Assembly (NCBI GenBank): GCA_947650285.1
Contig: CANTFL010001234.1
Coordinates: forward strand, 371,740-435,739
Direction: 5' to 3'
DNA from: Hyaloperonospora brassicae
Taxonomy: Eukaryota; Oomycota; Peronosporomycetes; Peronosporales; Peronosporaceae
DNA: 64,000 bases
The position numbers and the translations under genes were made by a program. Within the stretch, counting starts at the first letter, position 1; the number at the start of each line of letters is the position of its first letter. Below, in pieces: positions 23,074-37,020 of the stretch. Below the pieces are notes generated by a model that saw nothing but the letters and a program-made list of their open reading frames with translations, was not told where the DNA came from and ran no database searches.

Positions 23074-25804
23074 CTCTTATAAAATTGCGGTTGTAAAAAT
23101 ATTGACATGATCTCAAACAGTCCGCTACTGCGAAGTGCCAAAATAAAAAGGGGATGCAAAATTATTATATGATAAAGTCTATTCGTCTTTTTGTGTATCC
23201 GATCTTAAATCATTATGTATTCGTCGAGGAAACAGGGTCGTATGTTAATCTATATTTTTTAAGATTGGTTAAAAGCGACCGCATGGAAGTTCGTCCCACG
23301 GCCGCACAATATATCAAATGTCTATATTTAGTTGACTTGAGACAGAATTGAGATAAACTATCTGATCGTCGTAAATTTACGCGTATGATGAGACGTTTTG
23401 GGAAGATCTTCTTTAACATAAAAATTTAAAATTATGTCGCGTCGGGTGACCATAATATTATGCCAGTAAGGAATCGCGCGCGTTCTGTTATACAGCAAAT
23501 TTGTAATATATTATCGATTCAACGCCTAAATAACTTACCGCGAATACGCTTGTAGATAATATAATTGGTCGCTAAGTGTAAACGGGCTATGATCATTATA
23601 CCTTTGTTAAGTGTGGTCTAATCAGATAATATATATCTAGATTGAACTTATCGCGATGAGTTATGTTACTAATTGCGGTAAATATGTTGGTGATTGCGAT
23701 CATTACTTGGAGTTGTCAAACCACGAGATTACAACTGGGTCGTTTCATATTGGTGGCCTCTTATTCTGTGCAGATATTACTAGATATCTATTCGAGAAAG
23801 CACAGTAATCAAAGTATCCAAATGTGACATAGTGGGTTCCAATAAAATGTAGGATGTACGCCTGCAAAGATCTGTAAGAAATCTCTTTCTTTATTGCATT
23901 CGTATTTAGGCACAGAATGATCTACCGCTAGATATACAAATTAAAAGTTTCCTCTTTTCATATATTCTGGCATTCTCCACATCCTTAGGCTTCATCATAT
24001 CAAATTTGTGTGAAAGACCTTTCGTATTTTATACTGCTATTCTTCTGTTGCAATGAGGCTAAAAAATAATATTATTTTTAAGGTAGAGATCAGTAATCGA
24101 CGACTTACAAATTGAGTCGCGATTGAGCTGGACGATCAACCCATACAAGATTTGGAACCATTATCTATATATTAGATGGCCCACAACAACCACACTCATT
24201 TAATTACAGAAAGTGGTCCCGGTCCTCTATTCTATTTCGTACAATTATGAAGTTGTTCGACGAGAATTAACGATTCCCATTCCAAATTTTACTAAACACA
24301 TGTTTTTTTCGTTCCTTGCACCGTTTTCTGACATAAGGTATGAGTCTGTCGATTAAATATGTATATACAATAATTCATATTAGCTAGTGACGTTATTGAT
24401 TTTCCTGATATATAACATTATTAAAGTCGACATCGGTTTACGCAACTCATGGTTATAATTGTTTCTTTTCATCGACCGCGTTGAAAACTTCCGGTCTTTA
24501 GTTCCTTTAATGGATCCTCGACCATTTTAAGTTCCGCAAAAGATTATATTTCGATATAACTGTAGGTTCTATTTAGTTTGAAACCGAACAACCTCTTATC
24601 ATCAAACAGCCGATTTTTGGGAGGTCGCATATGTACTATCACACCAGAGTGAAATCTGCCTCCAGTTATCGATCAGGCCTCGTATATACCTACCTTTTAT
24701 TAATTAAAATTTACGCGACGGCCGTTAAGAGATTATAAGACTGATACAGTCTTTCTGACGAGGTGCTAGGTAGACAAATGACTTTCATCTTCCAATAGAT
24801 CGCGATGTCAAGTAGTGTATAGTCCCACATCTCTAAGCGATCTATTCTGGTGTAAAGCAGGTATTAGAAATGCACAAGAAGTGCCGGAGGGTAGACAAGC
24901 TGATCACTAAACAGCGAAACGAATCGTATAAATGCTTGGATCAGGTTGAAGCCATCTCCCGACTTATATTCAATATTATATACGCTGTCTAGGCGGGTCA
25001 TTTTAATCAAGCATATTTACATCGTATTTCGGATTCACACCGGCAGCACGTTGATGACGGCTCATTTCATTTGATAACAGTGTGTTGACAAATAGACGGC
25101 TAGGCATCACATTGCCATCCACAAAAATCCAGGTACAAATAAGACAATGGCTTACCCATTGAAAATTGTGTAACTTTCTATATTACTCATCTTGACCGTA
25201 CCCGAACACATCAGTGTCACAACCACCTCGCACCACAATTTTTTGGATATATTTCGAAAAACGAGGTAGTCGCTTATATAAAGATTTATTATTGTCATCT
25301 ATGAACTCACTTCTAGGACTTAAACATTACACTTATATGAGAAACGACCGTCGTTAAGATTTCGCAATCAGATCACCCTCCATTAATGATCGTACGTCCG
25401 ACCCCGATCAATTTCGCTATATCCTATCTGGCGAGACAAATCTTTGAGCACGGCCGACCAAGAAAGTAGGCAACTGTGGTCGTGTGTTGATCACAAGAAT
25501 AATGCGACTCGAGCTTTCCACTACCTCTGAGACGATTTTATTTTGTTGAGAATGCTTTGTTTTTGTGTGTTACGCTTGCTTCCTTACCTTTTATATTCAT
25601 CGGTACCGCGGACTGCACTATTCTAAATGACTTTCTACAAGGGAACCAGATTGTATTTGGGGTAGGTTATTAATTGGGTAGAAACCATCACACGACCAAG
25701 GCTTTACTTGTAGGGTACTCGATAGAATATTTTCCGATCTCTTCTAACAAGAATCAATTATTTCATGGATACTTGTTTGCTTAACTTTCTGACAACTTGA
25801 TTCA
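23074..25804. other. AT-rich gap, nothing recognised
   Basis: About 2.7 kb with only short random-looking reading frames. No transposon motif, LTR core, RNA gene or promoter pattern was found. Confidence 0.4.
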
Positions 25805-26400
25805 TCTCGCGATCTTGTACCTTGTCTGTTACTGTGTACTGCGACCGATCGCAGTGAGTGGGTTTGGCTTAAATTTCTGGTCCCTGGCCAAACAATCTAG
25901 AAAATCAAATTGACTATACAATAAGGCCCTTTGATGTTTAAGAGACGGTACTTCAACCGGGAAAAATACGACACGTGTACTTCGAATCAAATTCAACTCT
26001 CTTAATGAGTAATTAAATAATTCGTACTTACCACTGGGTATACCATGATTTCTTTGATTGCTGTCGTCCCCTTTTACGACATGGTCTACTTTTCGTTCTC
26101 GTCTACTTTCTGGCCGCAGATCACGTGTTGTACTACAAATCCACCTGATCGTGATCGCCTACTAAAACGTGATATCCTTTGAGTTGCGGATCGCAATAAT
26201 ATGACACATACACCCACGTGATCGCGATCTTTATCTAGATCCCAGATCGCGTGGTGTGGTACACACTTACCTCGTTGCAATCTTGTACTTGATGACGATT
26301 TAGTACCTGATCGTTAATGCGTCCTTGATCGCGATATTAGTCGCAAACTTTTATGATCACGTTACAATACATCTATTTTAGAATGGTAGTGATCCGTCGC
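25805..26400. repeat. GATC-dense degenerate repeat patch
   Basis: Between 26118 and 26394 there are about 12 GATC sites, against about one expected by chance. They often occur as gatcgtgatc or gatcgcgatc, or next to cacgtg. Similar phrases recur: cagatcacgtgttgtac (26118) with cagatcgcgtggtgtggtac (26243), and gcgatcttgtacctt (25810) with gcaatcttgtactt (26277). This looks like a decayed short-unit repeat. Confidence 0.4.
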
Positions 26401-29400
26401 TAGTATCCTCGTAATGAAAGCTAAACGATAATCACGAAGCAATTAAAACCGTTAAAAACGCGGAATGAAGGCCTGAAGAGCAATTTAGGTTTTGACTAGA
26501 TCGCACAATAATGGCAGCTTTGAACTACTGTAGTGGCGCCTACGACATTAGTGAGGTAAAAGCCGTGTGTTACGGTCTAAGATTGCTAAATATGCCAGCA
26601 AAAAGTCGCTAACATTAGGATTTGCTTGCTGACGGTCATTAAGTCGAGCTATTGACGTTCAATCAAAACCAGCGATACGATATGTTAGATAAGCGGCTAG
26701 AGTGCAAAATAAAGAAAACGAGGAATTTATCTACAACTTACGTCTTCTACCAACGGCGCAGATAATTCAATCGTATAAAAGATACATAATTTTTACAGCC
26801 GAATAGTACCAATTATCCGTCACCAAAGCACGGCTCGTATTTTTTGACCTTGTAACTATCCGCTTCGAAGACGATAATCGCTTGAAGCCCTTTGCGACAG
26901 ATTGGCAGTCATATTCATATATACCCTGATTTATCAATCCTACGGAGGTTCTTGTGTCGAACAGGTACCTCATGCGGAAAGCTTGAAGTTTTTGGACGTT
27001 CGGAGCAGTATATCAATCATGTTTTACGGTAAAATTTTGTCGCACGCATGCCGATCGATCTATATGATCTTCCGAATCACGACTTTTGCCCGAGACAAGT
27101 AAATTCCGTGATAATATGAATAGGTCCTCGATCCTCTAGCTAATTTACATATCATATTTAACCTAATCAAACACCGATAATTCTTGCCCAATTGCTTTTA
27201 CATTTGATTAAATACGTCGCATGGCTACATCGGCACAGACGGCGACTCTCTACATATTGAAGCCTGGAGTGGGACTAGTAAGGTTTTGGTCGCGCCAACA
27301 CCGTTTCTAAAACTGGATTAAATTAAAAATTTGAAAATGTGTAATTTGAGTTTAGCGATTATCACTGTACAATCTTAGGCACATCCATTGAATAATCCAA
27401 TTCGGTACGCCAATCAGGTAAAGTACGGATTTGTCGCCCGAGCACAAAAAACGAAAATAAAACGATAGCGTTATGAGCCACAAAGACAGGGCGGTTTCGC
27501 CGGAATCGTGGAGATGCGATCTACAATATATGATATGGATCTCTCGTTCGCCCTTTTTCTATCTATAAAACCCAATTTGGCAATAGAGTTATTGTCCACG
27601 ATTCGTTTAAGGGTTGATTGTAGAAAAGATATCACGAATTAGTGACTGGGAACGGAGTATACCGTATAGATCATAAGTTCTGGAAGGATCCTTTGGTCAA
27701 TTGGTATGACTCGTATGACAATTAAATTCTACACGACCGTTAAGACCCAAGTAAAATCATACAAACTATGTGGGCTGATCTTCAAAGCTTGATACGACAT
27801 GACAGTTTACGTCCGTTGTATGTATTAGCAAATTAGGAAAATATAGAATTCCAGCCAATTTCGTATCGCTATATAGGACTACAAAGACTATTCAAAACAT
27901 AGCATGCTAAGAAAGCAAGTTAAATGCAATATGGAACGAATAATAACAACTATGATAATGTATAAAGCCGAACATTGCGTCAGAAGGCGCGGGTGAAAAG
28001 AGTGAATAATAGAAGCCCTCGGAATTACTTAAATTACCTTTAGTTTTATTTCGATCACAAATTACTATCACGGTCTGCGTTGCTTGTGGATAACTCGATA
28101 TTTTTTATCCACTAAGCCAATCAAGAACGATACAGAATACTAAGATACACAACACACCCACGCTACTATTTTAAAATGCACCATATGCAACGATCTAAGT
28201 TAATAAGCCGATCGCGCTATCTGAAGAGTAATCGCTATTTATAGATGAATGGATGACTTGTACCACCGAATATAAGAAGGCGATCTTCACGACAAACGCA
28301 ACGTGGCCGTCAAGCCTGGTATACAGAGAGGCAAAGTCAAAGTTGGGGTGATAGTTGGTAAACATTAAGTGGATTTTATATTGCGCCAATTTAAACAAGG
28401 GTCATTCCTTTTTCAACAAATATTGTTTGGCTCTACTCCCGACGTTATAGATCATCGACTGCGCTCCTAAGAGTATCACTTCTAGAAATTGTCCAGGGGT
28501 GCATGTACGCTCCGTTTCAAGCTTTGATTGCCCGCAGGTAACAGTTAAGATATAGATACATGATCGAGAGGCGTCTCAAGTTGAAAGAAGAAGATTAAAT
28601 TAAGCATTGAATATTTAGACAAAGTTATACTAAAAGAATTTCGGGTAATTTGTACTCTAAACTTAATAAGAAATGCAATCGTGTGATTCGTTCCGCACAA
28701 TCGACCCCCATAGGTGTAAATAGTTTATATATAAGCTCCACGTCAAGTTCACCAAGAGGATGATCAAATCTTTCACGAAAAGGACACAAGATAAGAAGGC
28801 CAAAATGAGAAGCACAGTACTCTTGTGGAATTTTGTCATCTCACGGCCAGCGAAGAGTCGGGAATGCATCACTATTTTAAAGCCTCATTTCACCACATTT
28901 CCACGCGTGTATAGAAAATAACGAACAAGATAATTCAGCGATTACCTTTATAGGTGTGAGAAAAAGGATGTAAACCCGATTAATATACAAGTAACGTTTC
29001 TGCGACCCAAAGAATACATTCTTGATCACCAAAGTTTCAATCGAATTGGTGATGACAAGCAAAAAAAGAAGCAGATTGATACAATTATTAGAACTAGAAA
29101 ATACATCTGTAGGTTCCTCCGGAGCCTACTTTGGATCGTACAGTTTATTTTGATAGAGTCCATGACAATATCCGACCAAAAACAGACAGAATATTGGCCG
29201 TGAATACTATAACCAAGTCATCAGGTAAAATCTGATTTTTTGTGTAATGAAAAACCACCTTGAGGAGTCGAACATATAAAGTATTGTCAAGTCAATATAT
29301 AATAAGAGATAAATCGTCATTCGTGTTAGTCAGGAATTTAAAGAGACTGATTACAATACCAAAAGGATCAATGGTATCTGTATTAACTTTTAAAGTGATT

Positions 29401-31660
29401 GCAATATAGGAGCAAAACATATCGGTAAAACATATATAATTCCTTTTCAATAAATTGATAGAATCGCCTCAAGGATTGGTTAGGCCCAAGATATACTTCA
29501 AACCACGTAATATTACGTTGTCAATTAGTTTGCTTCGTATTGCAAAATCTACAGGCGATAGTTTTGTTCCTTGAACTATAATTCGTGTAGTCAAGATCTT
29601 GCGATTAATATTAGGCCATTTCTGGGCATGTTTTTGTTTACACTCAGGAATATATGCGATTATATACGTCAAGCAACCTTGTCGTACACAGATACTCCAA
29701 AATATGCTTAACCGGCTATGTTTTAGCTCGTGCCGACTATTTCCAATCCGGAGTCATTTATGCTGTTGATATAAATACAGCGGATATTATCCGTTTTGTC
29801 AAAATAAATTTATGCTTCTTGAGCCAATTGACTATAGTATCTAGGAAACGAGCCCATACGGATCAAGAAATATGAACAATTTGTATTGGTGGCCGTAAGT
29901 AAGTTAAAGCGTTATATGAAAAAAGAGCTCGTCAAATCTTTTGCCGGTCGTCAATTTTAATATATTTTTTGATACACAATGATCAAGTATGGATATGGAG
30001 AACATCTACGCATTTTATTCGGCATAACCTATATATTTCCTTTTCTCGGTTGCAGAATGGTCGACATACTCTATTGGGCACAAGCATGTGTACAATGCTG
30101 AAGAGTGAGCGCAAAAAGTAGCATTATAAGACGGTTTTCATGGCAAAATTTAAATTTAAATTTCGAGACCAATATGAATTTAACTAAAATGAATAATCTT
30201 ACACAGCCAAATCCCTGATTTTGCTTAAAACAACTAATATTGCAAAACAAAGTGTGTCGTGCCTTACTTTGGATGAGAACATCTGCGTAAAATTGGTATA
30301 AATAATTATGCATATTGAGATATATTTAATTAAAAATTTATGTCTCTCATGAGGGATATGTCTTACCATTAGAATTCTTAGTAATTCAATAGATTGTAAA
30401 TGTGCTTTAAAAGAAATTGCTGAGACATATATCATATATAATGAATGCTTTTTAGTAATGAAAAATTATTAACTAGAAGAGTCTATATTTACTAGCCCAA
30501 ATTATATAATAAAGTTTGATGTATTAGATATTTGCGATCTGGATTAGCGGTAGCAATGTCGTAATTAACATGTAGTGGTGCCATAAGCGAATGAACGTAC
30601 ATTAGGCCCGTATTTAGGTGGTATAAGATAGGGTTTCGAGAGATCCACTCATTAGTCTGACACGATCTCACATGAAAACGCATGTGCGGAGAGATTAATG
30701 TGGGTAAAATGATGATTGTAGGGATTCAAGCATGAAAGATAGCGAATCGAAAACAAAAGCCGATCGACGCAAGATGTGAGTAGCTACAACTTAATATCAG
30801 GTAAAAATATGAGTGATCGCCGTACCAGATACGGCGTGGTTCTAGTATATGATCCTATAATCGCGTGAGTTTACTAAATTACGGTTATATAGTTCTTTAA
30901 ATATATACGATGGTAATAAGTAGGCTAGATTGTTGCCTATTATGATTTTTGTATTAATCCTTCATCCGGGCAAATGAAAATTGACGATTGCAGCTTACTT
31001 AGAGTGCGTGGATTAATACTACCCGAATTCAAACCCGGTGGTATAGCAATATTTGCGATTTACTCGTTTTGTATGTATTTGGCAGGTACTTGTCGATCGA
31101 AGGCTGTGGCGCTTTTGGATCAAAACGCGAAACGGCTTTTCATAGCATTAGATAATCGGTAACAGCGGCCGAAACGACAGGAGAAGTGAGCATATTGTTC
31201 AATAACAACTTTTTCTTATACTCATCTACCTTGCGTCGTCCTGCGTTACATCTTTATGCTCTATATATTTCAATACGACAAAAAAATACTTTAATAAATC
31301 ATGAAAATTTAAATGCCCCAGATAATTCGAAAAATAAAAAGCCATATTTCTTAGGAATACAAAAGATATAACCCACGTCCTAGTATGCTTTTGTGCCTCT
31401 CATGTCCCAATGAATGATGTAGCCACACTTTTATATATTCAAGCGCAGCACATCGATACAAGTTACTCTTTTGGTTTAGGATGCTCTCAACGCATCTTGT
31501 ATGAAAACGGTGCAACCTTCTTTGTCCTCTTACAGTAGTTGCTATTAATTAAGAGTGCAAGTTATTTGAATTCAGTTGCAATAATAAACCGACTCATTCG
31601 GTCAAACGCATATTTATAGGATAGCAGCATCCTCGTATTTTCTCGCTACAAACACACACA
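26401..31660. other. Long AT-rich gap, nothing recognised
   Basis: About 5.3 kb of AT-rich DNA. The open frames are short and leucine/isoleucine/tyrosine-rich, as expected from base composition. I checked for LTR core, gypsy, copia, MULE and Tigger motifs and saw none. Confidence 0.4.
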
Positions 31661-31963
31661 CAAACAATTGCACTGTCCGTCTATGAGAAATAACACGCGC
31701 TTGTTGCGGGTGTTCGTAGAAGCAAACATATTTACTACAACGACTAGATATTTTCTCTTTTCCTCTGCCACACGCGACGGCATCAAAATCGGCGACTGCT
31801 CCGGCTGCTGTGTCTACGACTCAAATTACGACTGCTACTCGGAGACTGACTGTGACTTGGAGTCCGGAGTTATCTTAAACTCCGTTGGCGTCGAGACCAC
31901 TCGGCACGCCTTGACGTCGCCTGCTGTTAAATGGCGATAAGCTACGCCGACCCATATACACCG

Positions 31964-32140
31964 TTAAGCGCAGAAATGCGGTCCCACAACTAAACTGGCA
32001 TTATCAGCTACGGAAGCACCTACACCACTACCAGCATCAGCAGCAACAGCAGTAGGGATTTCAAAAATAGCAGCTGAAACAATAATACCAACAAACAACA
32101 TTAATATTAACAACAATAGCACCAACTGACTGTGCTTCAT
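31964..32140 (-). CDS. Possible small secreted peptide
   Basis: Taking the internal Met at 32140, this is a 58-residue protein. It starts MKHSQLVLLLLILMLFVG, a strong signal peptide with a cleavage site near VSAA. The rest is a short Ala/Gly/Ser-rich tail (ADAGSGVGASVADNASL) ending in a single Cys. I chose this start because it places the hydrophobic core directly after MKHS; the upstream in-frame Met would add 20 polar residues. The surrounding 31.66-32.3 kb is less AT-rich than its neighbourhood. It could be a real small secreted protein, the first exon of a longer gene, or a low-complexity accident. Confidence 0.35.
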   Translation of the reverse strand: MKHSQLVLLLLILMLFVGIIVSAAIFEIPTAVAADAGSGVGASVADNASLVVGPHFCA

Positions 32141-32200
32141 GCCGCGACAGATGATACAAAGACGCGTTGACGTCCTCAAATTTCGCGTCTGCGCCCGCAA

Positions 32201-35200
32201 CTGATAGCTGCAAGCGCATACACCCGCGGCAGACCCCTCTCCGCGAATTCCCGAACAGGGCCTATTTAATCCCGGCCATTAAATGGGAAAAAAGAAATAT
32301 TTTGGACGTGTTTTTCTATGTGTTCCACATTAACGTCAGTATATTCAGACGCAATGCATTTTTCGAATATCTAGTGAATTTTTTCGTGACCAAATAGAAA
32401 AATTTGTGCGATTCTATTATATTGAGCTCAAGGCATGGTCGTCAGCGCCATTATCCTCAGCAAAGTTATTGGAAAGTTCGTCGCTATACCAGCGGGAATT
32501 CTTGTTCTGCAAGAGTTAAGACGGTGTGCTCCTCATTTGAATTAGAGATTTGAGCCGAAACCTGAAAATTTCGAACTTTTGCTAAGAATGGCGTACTTGC
32601 GAATATTGCATGTTCGTCCGCATTAATCACAAATTTTGCGTGCGGCAAGAACGTAATTCGATTTATAAATGCAAGAGCCATAAAGCCATAAAGCATATTT
32701 CTGTGTTTTGTACGATATCGTTAATGTTTTATCCTCTCCGGATGGACATATGTGTGTACGACCAAACGGGTCTTGATAAGGCAATAATAACATTGATTAA
32801 CGTCTAATCATCACGGTTTGTAGCCAAAAATGACGGATCTGGTAAGCCAAGCGGCAAAATGTCTTTACTATGTTTACCGCCGTGATAATATTTGATAAGA
32901 TACGTACAAAAAATTTAAGAAACATTTCTTTTTATGAAAGATGGATACTTGGACCAATACATCCATAAAATAGTACTCATAGGAGGAAGACCAATACTGT
33001 AGTCCATGCGGACGGAGTCCAGGCGTCTAAGTTCATAATAGGCGGACGTCGCAAGACTTAAAAAAACCGCGGACTACCCTTTGGAACTTAATTGTGTAAA
33101 CGATCTTAGCTCCGTATATAGCTGTGCATATACGCTCTACAAAATAAGCAAGAAACAGCGGCACACGTCATTTTATGCCTTTGATGGCTTCAAAGGAATA
33201 TTGTAGGACTTGTGGAACAGTCATGCTGGGAGGCCTAAATAAGCGCGGACGACGTCCGCGAGAGCATCTATCGTTTATTACCCCTATCAGAAGTTAAACA
33301 GTCATTGTATAGCGTGCCAGGCTTGGTAGCGTAAAAAAATTAATATTTGTCCACAAAGATTATATATCATTGTGGTATACTTAAATTAAGGTCATAAAAC
33401 TCATTTATTATACGACTTTGGGTTGCCACACGCAAGGAATCTACGTATATTTTTTTAATCAAGTTGATGTCGTTAATAATCTTTGTGCATGACTACAGCA
33501 TGTACAATGTATATCGACGTCATCATTTGTAACTGGTGGCCTTGTCCAAGACGTGGATTTTAAATGCGACGGACTGCGGTACATTAAAAACACCGCATCT
33601 CTAAATTGTAGTAAATAAGTGAATATTTATTGGCCATACGAAGATAATAAGCGCAAAATAAGCTGCGGCAAAGTGGAATAGAATTTGCGTCGTGCACTCA
33701 AACGTGTTCTTTGCTGATGGAAAGTCTAGGCTTAATTTTTTTAATCTAAAATTTGTAAGAACGTATCACAAAGTCAGCGTTCATGGTGTGTCTAAATAAT
33801 TTCTTCTGCCGGTCAAATTTGTTTGGCTTATACCAAACAACGCGCTCTTGATCCTCATTGATTATTAATAAAATAAACACTGATTGTCAAAGTAAATGCA
33901 TTCTAGTTCACGTAATATGGCTACGATAGACTATACTATTTACTTGTTTCAGATGGTCAAGCGTGTATACAAAAGTCGGAGACCAATTGGTGCTCGTGAG
34001 GTTAACTAATGTGACGAAATATTTCAATTTCGTCGATTATAGCTATATAGAAATTGGTAATCATGCGTATACGTATGCAAGCTCTAACCCATGCCGAGCT
34101 TTTAATGGCTTATAGTCGAATTTGTCGGGGTTGATATAGCGCAAATAAAAGAGAGGTAATACAATAAGGACGTTTGCCTAAAATGTTGACATAGCACCCG
34201 TGCACTAGCATCTCGCGTACGCAGCGGCCGTAAAGTTGAATTTACGTACAGATAGTTTTACGACGCCTCGCTGTACCAATTTTTTTTGAATGTTGACGTT
34301 GTGCTTTGGAAGCGCTAGGTTGATGCTAAGCGCAGCAGTAAACGAAGATTTCGTCGAAGATTCGTGGCGCAAAGGAGCGGATATGGCGCAGTGCTTGCAA
34401 GAACCTCCGATTAAGCAAAGCGAGAGCTTCCTCAAATTATCATGAGCTATACCAACGCAGCACACTGATAGCACTCGATGCATCATATGATGCTTTAATG
34501 TTTTTCATGAGAATTTGACAAAAGTGTGCGTCCTATAAATAAGGCCATGAAAATTACAAACATTAGTGTTGTATGTATAGTACATGCCATTACCTCATAA
34601 CTGAGTTTATTATAATCATCTGGCATGATTTACAATGTGTAAAGTGTGTACGATAGTCAATGTACCAACTGCTTTATTGACATGAATCAACGAAATGATT
34701 ACACTCTATCGCTTTTATAAAATTAGCGTGTCTTTCGATGGTTGTAAAAATATATTATTGACTGTAACTTGATCCCGAATTAACATCACTGTTGTGTCAT
34801 GCTAAGCCATTCTTGCACAAGAATACTTTTCCCGAGCCAAATCGTCTGGGTCTGGTTTAGAGATCAGATATTGATTATAACATGGCATTTTCCCTATATC
34901 TGTGATAAACAACGAGATATGTGATGCGTCAACAGAATTTACGGGGTGCGCGGTGATCATTTTTTTAAATTACGCAGGTTCCTCACTTTTCTAACTGTTT
35001 CTAAGATTACCTAGTCTGATTCATTTGCGGTACACATAGCGCACACTAGGTCGATGATATCACCTGTATATAAAAGGCTCAAAAAAACTTTTAAAAAAGT
35101 GGTAGCAGAGAAGTAATTTAAGTAGCATCGTAAAACAATTAAAATCTAATATCGTAATTTTCAGATGAAGCATCGGATTAGATAATGTAGTGCGCACATA

Positions 35201-35956
35201 TCAGTTTCGCCACAATAGAGTCACCGGCAATTAGATATTTTAAGAATGCATTCTTCTCGGTTACTAAAGGGCGATTTTGTTTGTCTCAAGGGCCTGCTCA
35301 TATAATTGCCCCCATGATCATACACTTTGACTCTCCCCTCTTCTAAGTGTGCGATGTCCATTCGATTACGTCGTTCACAAGAAAATATAGGATAATTTTT
35401 TTTATTCAATAGAAATCTGTTTTGACTTCTCCACCGTTTCGACCGCATTAATATAACTTGTTTTTTACTAGTGATAACTTGTAGTCAACCGAAAGGTAGC
35501 ATCAACTTATTTGAATCACATTACTAAATTTAAGGTATGTGACGTCTTACTTTCTCCTATATTAGGCAAGTATACGACCTCCAGCTCGTCGAAAATTATC
35601 AATTTCGAAAACAATTGGCAGTCCAACTCGTTATAAAAGGTTTTTTATGATAAGCACATGTATATTTAGATATATGATATTTTCGTAGGATAATTTCGCA
35701 TACTTGCGTGTGCTCCAGACTCGAATACACGGTACGTAAAAAAAGACTCATTTCTAAACAAATGTCAACATGCCCAACTAAATTTATAGATATATTCAAT
35801 TAGGTGCAGACAGCCTTTTAATGGCGTTTTCTACTATATAATTAAACCAACCAATATAACTGTTAGACTGAATGATCATTCTCATTACTTATTGTGCGCG
35901 TCCAGCTGGTATTAGTAATTGGGTTATATTTTGATCTATTATAATCAAGGCCACGA
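32201..35956. other. AT-rich gap, nothing recognised
   Basis: About 3.8 kb. A minus-strand frame at 32484-32696 has protein-like composition (FLPHAKFVINADEHAIF) but no recognised family. Nothing else stands out. Confidence 0.35.
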
Positions 35957-37020
35957 CTAGGGGAACACCCCATATTTGCTACGGGCGTACCCGCCCGAAT
36001 AAATAAATAACATGTATTTCACATTTTATATTGCAGATTAATGTGTGTGTACGGCATAGTACAATTGTATGAAGAAGCACTAAACCGAACTGCTAATAGT
36101 ATTTGATCAAGAGACCTAGCGGTTTATGACGTAGTTTCATCTACTGCATAAAAGAAGAACATGTCTTAAACACCTGTCTTGGCCGCGCAATTGCGTCTAT
36201 GTCCCATCATACTCACACTCAAACAATACGACTGAAATTACCGAATAATAACACACCCACCGGCTGAAGTCACAAAATGGCGTACGAAAGCCCCAGAGAG
36301 AAAAATCCGTTGCTTAAATAAATTTAACTCCAAACCACCGATATCAATGGTATCAATTAACTTTTTAGGAACACAACGAAAGTGTTTAAAACGATTTTGT
36401 TACTATCAAGGGGTATGCCTTCATCGTCGCCAGATTAAAGAAAACAAAGCGAAGTCTGCAATTCGTTTTATACAAGTGCGATCGTAACAAGACATATATA
36501 ACTGTCATAAACTCAGTGAAGGTGAAATGGAGAGACGAAATTACAGCATTTTGATGAAATACTTTGCGCGTAATTGTTTTTTGCACCTTCTTACCCCAAA
36601 TGACCGACCCGAAGTGGGACATTTTACGGTATGTTACGGTACGAGCCTCGTCATAAACGATGGTCCCAAAGTCAACACATACTGCAAGCGGTATGTATTT
36701 GCCCGTTCCTGTGTCGGCACATATGTCGGTTAAAACGAGTCGTACCACTGCCGTTTGCGAGATCACTCGACATCGTACCATCAGACTGGTACCGTATTCG
36801 AGACAGTAGATATTTCATCAGCCATTGGATACAGCCCTGGCCACGATGGATTGATATATTCTCGCGCAAGAATGGGTCTGCCGTATAAGGTTGGGAGATA
36901 GGAAGAAGTAGTAGGTGACTACGTATTTTACATATTATTTGTAATTTAAAGGTGCATCTTTTTCATCATTGTAAATAGGCGGGTGTGCCCGAAGCGAAAA
37001 TGGGGTGTGTACCTAGCAAA
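35957..37020. mobile_element. Probable ~1.06-kb TIR element related to the Pack-type element
   Basis: The left end (35957-35996: ctagggg, then aacaccccatatttgctacg, then ggcgtacccgcc) and the reverse complement of the right end (about 36978-37020: ttgctaggtacacacccc, then attttcgcttcgggcacacc) match at roughly 30 of 39 positions. The right end also resembles the 47980-48904 element TIR (ttgctaaattcacacccc, then atttcc) and repeats its paired CACACCC blocks. Exact ends and target duplication are unclear; CTAG occurs at both edges. It holds a 131-codon minus-strand frame and no transposase, so it would be non-autonomous. Confidence 0.5.
36386..36781 (-). CDS. Hypothetical ORF inside the TIR element
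   Basis: This is an open stretch of 131 codons (MVRCRVISQTAVVRLVLTD..., with ARTVTYRKMSHFGSVIWGKK in the middle) within the 35957-37020 element. No family is recognised. Because the related element at 47980 carries captured host exons, this may also be a captured gene fragment, but there is no direct evidence. Confidence 0.25.
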   Translation of the reverse strand: MVRCRVISQTAVVRLVLTDICADTGTGKYIPLAVCVDFGTIVYDEARTVTYRKMSHFGSVIWGKKVQKTITRKVFHQNAVISSLHFTFTEFMTVIYVLLRSHLYKTNCRLRFVFFNLATMKAYPLIVTKSF

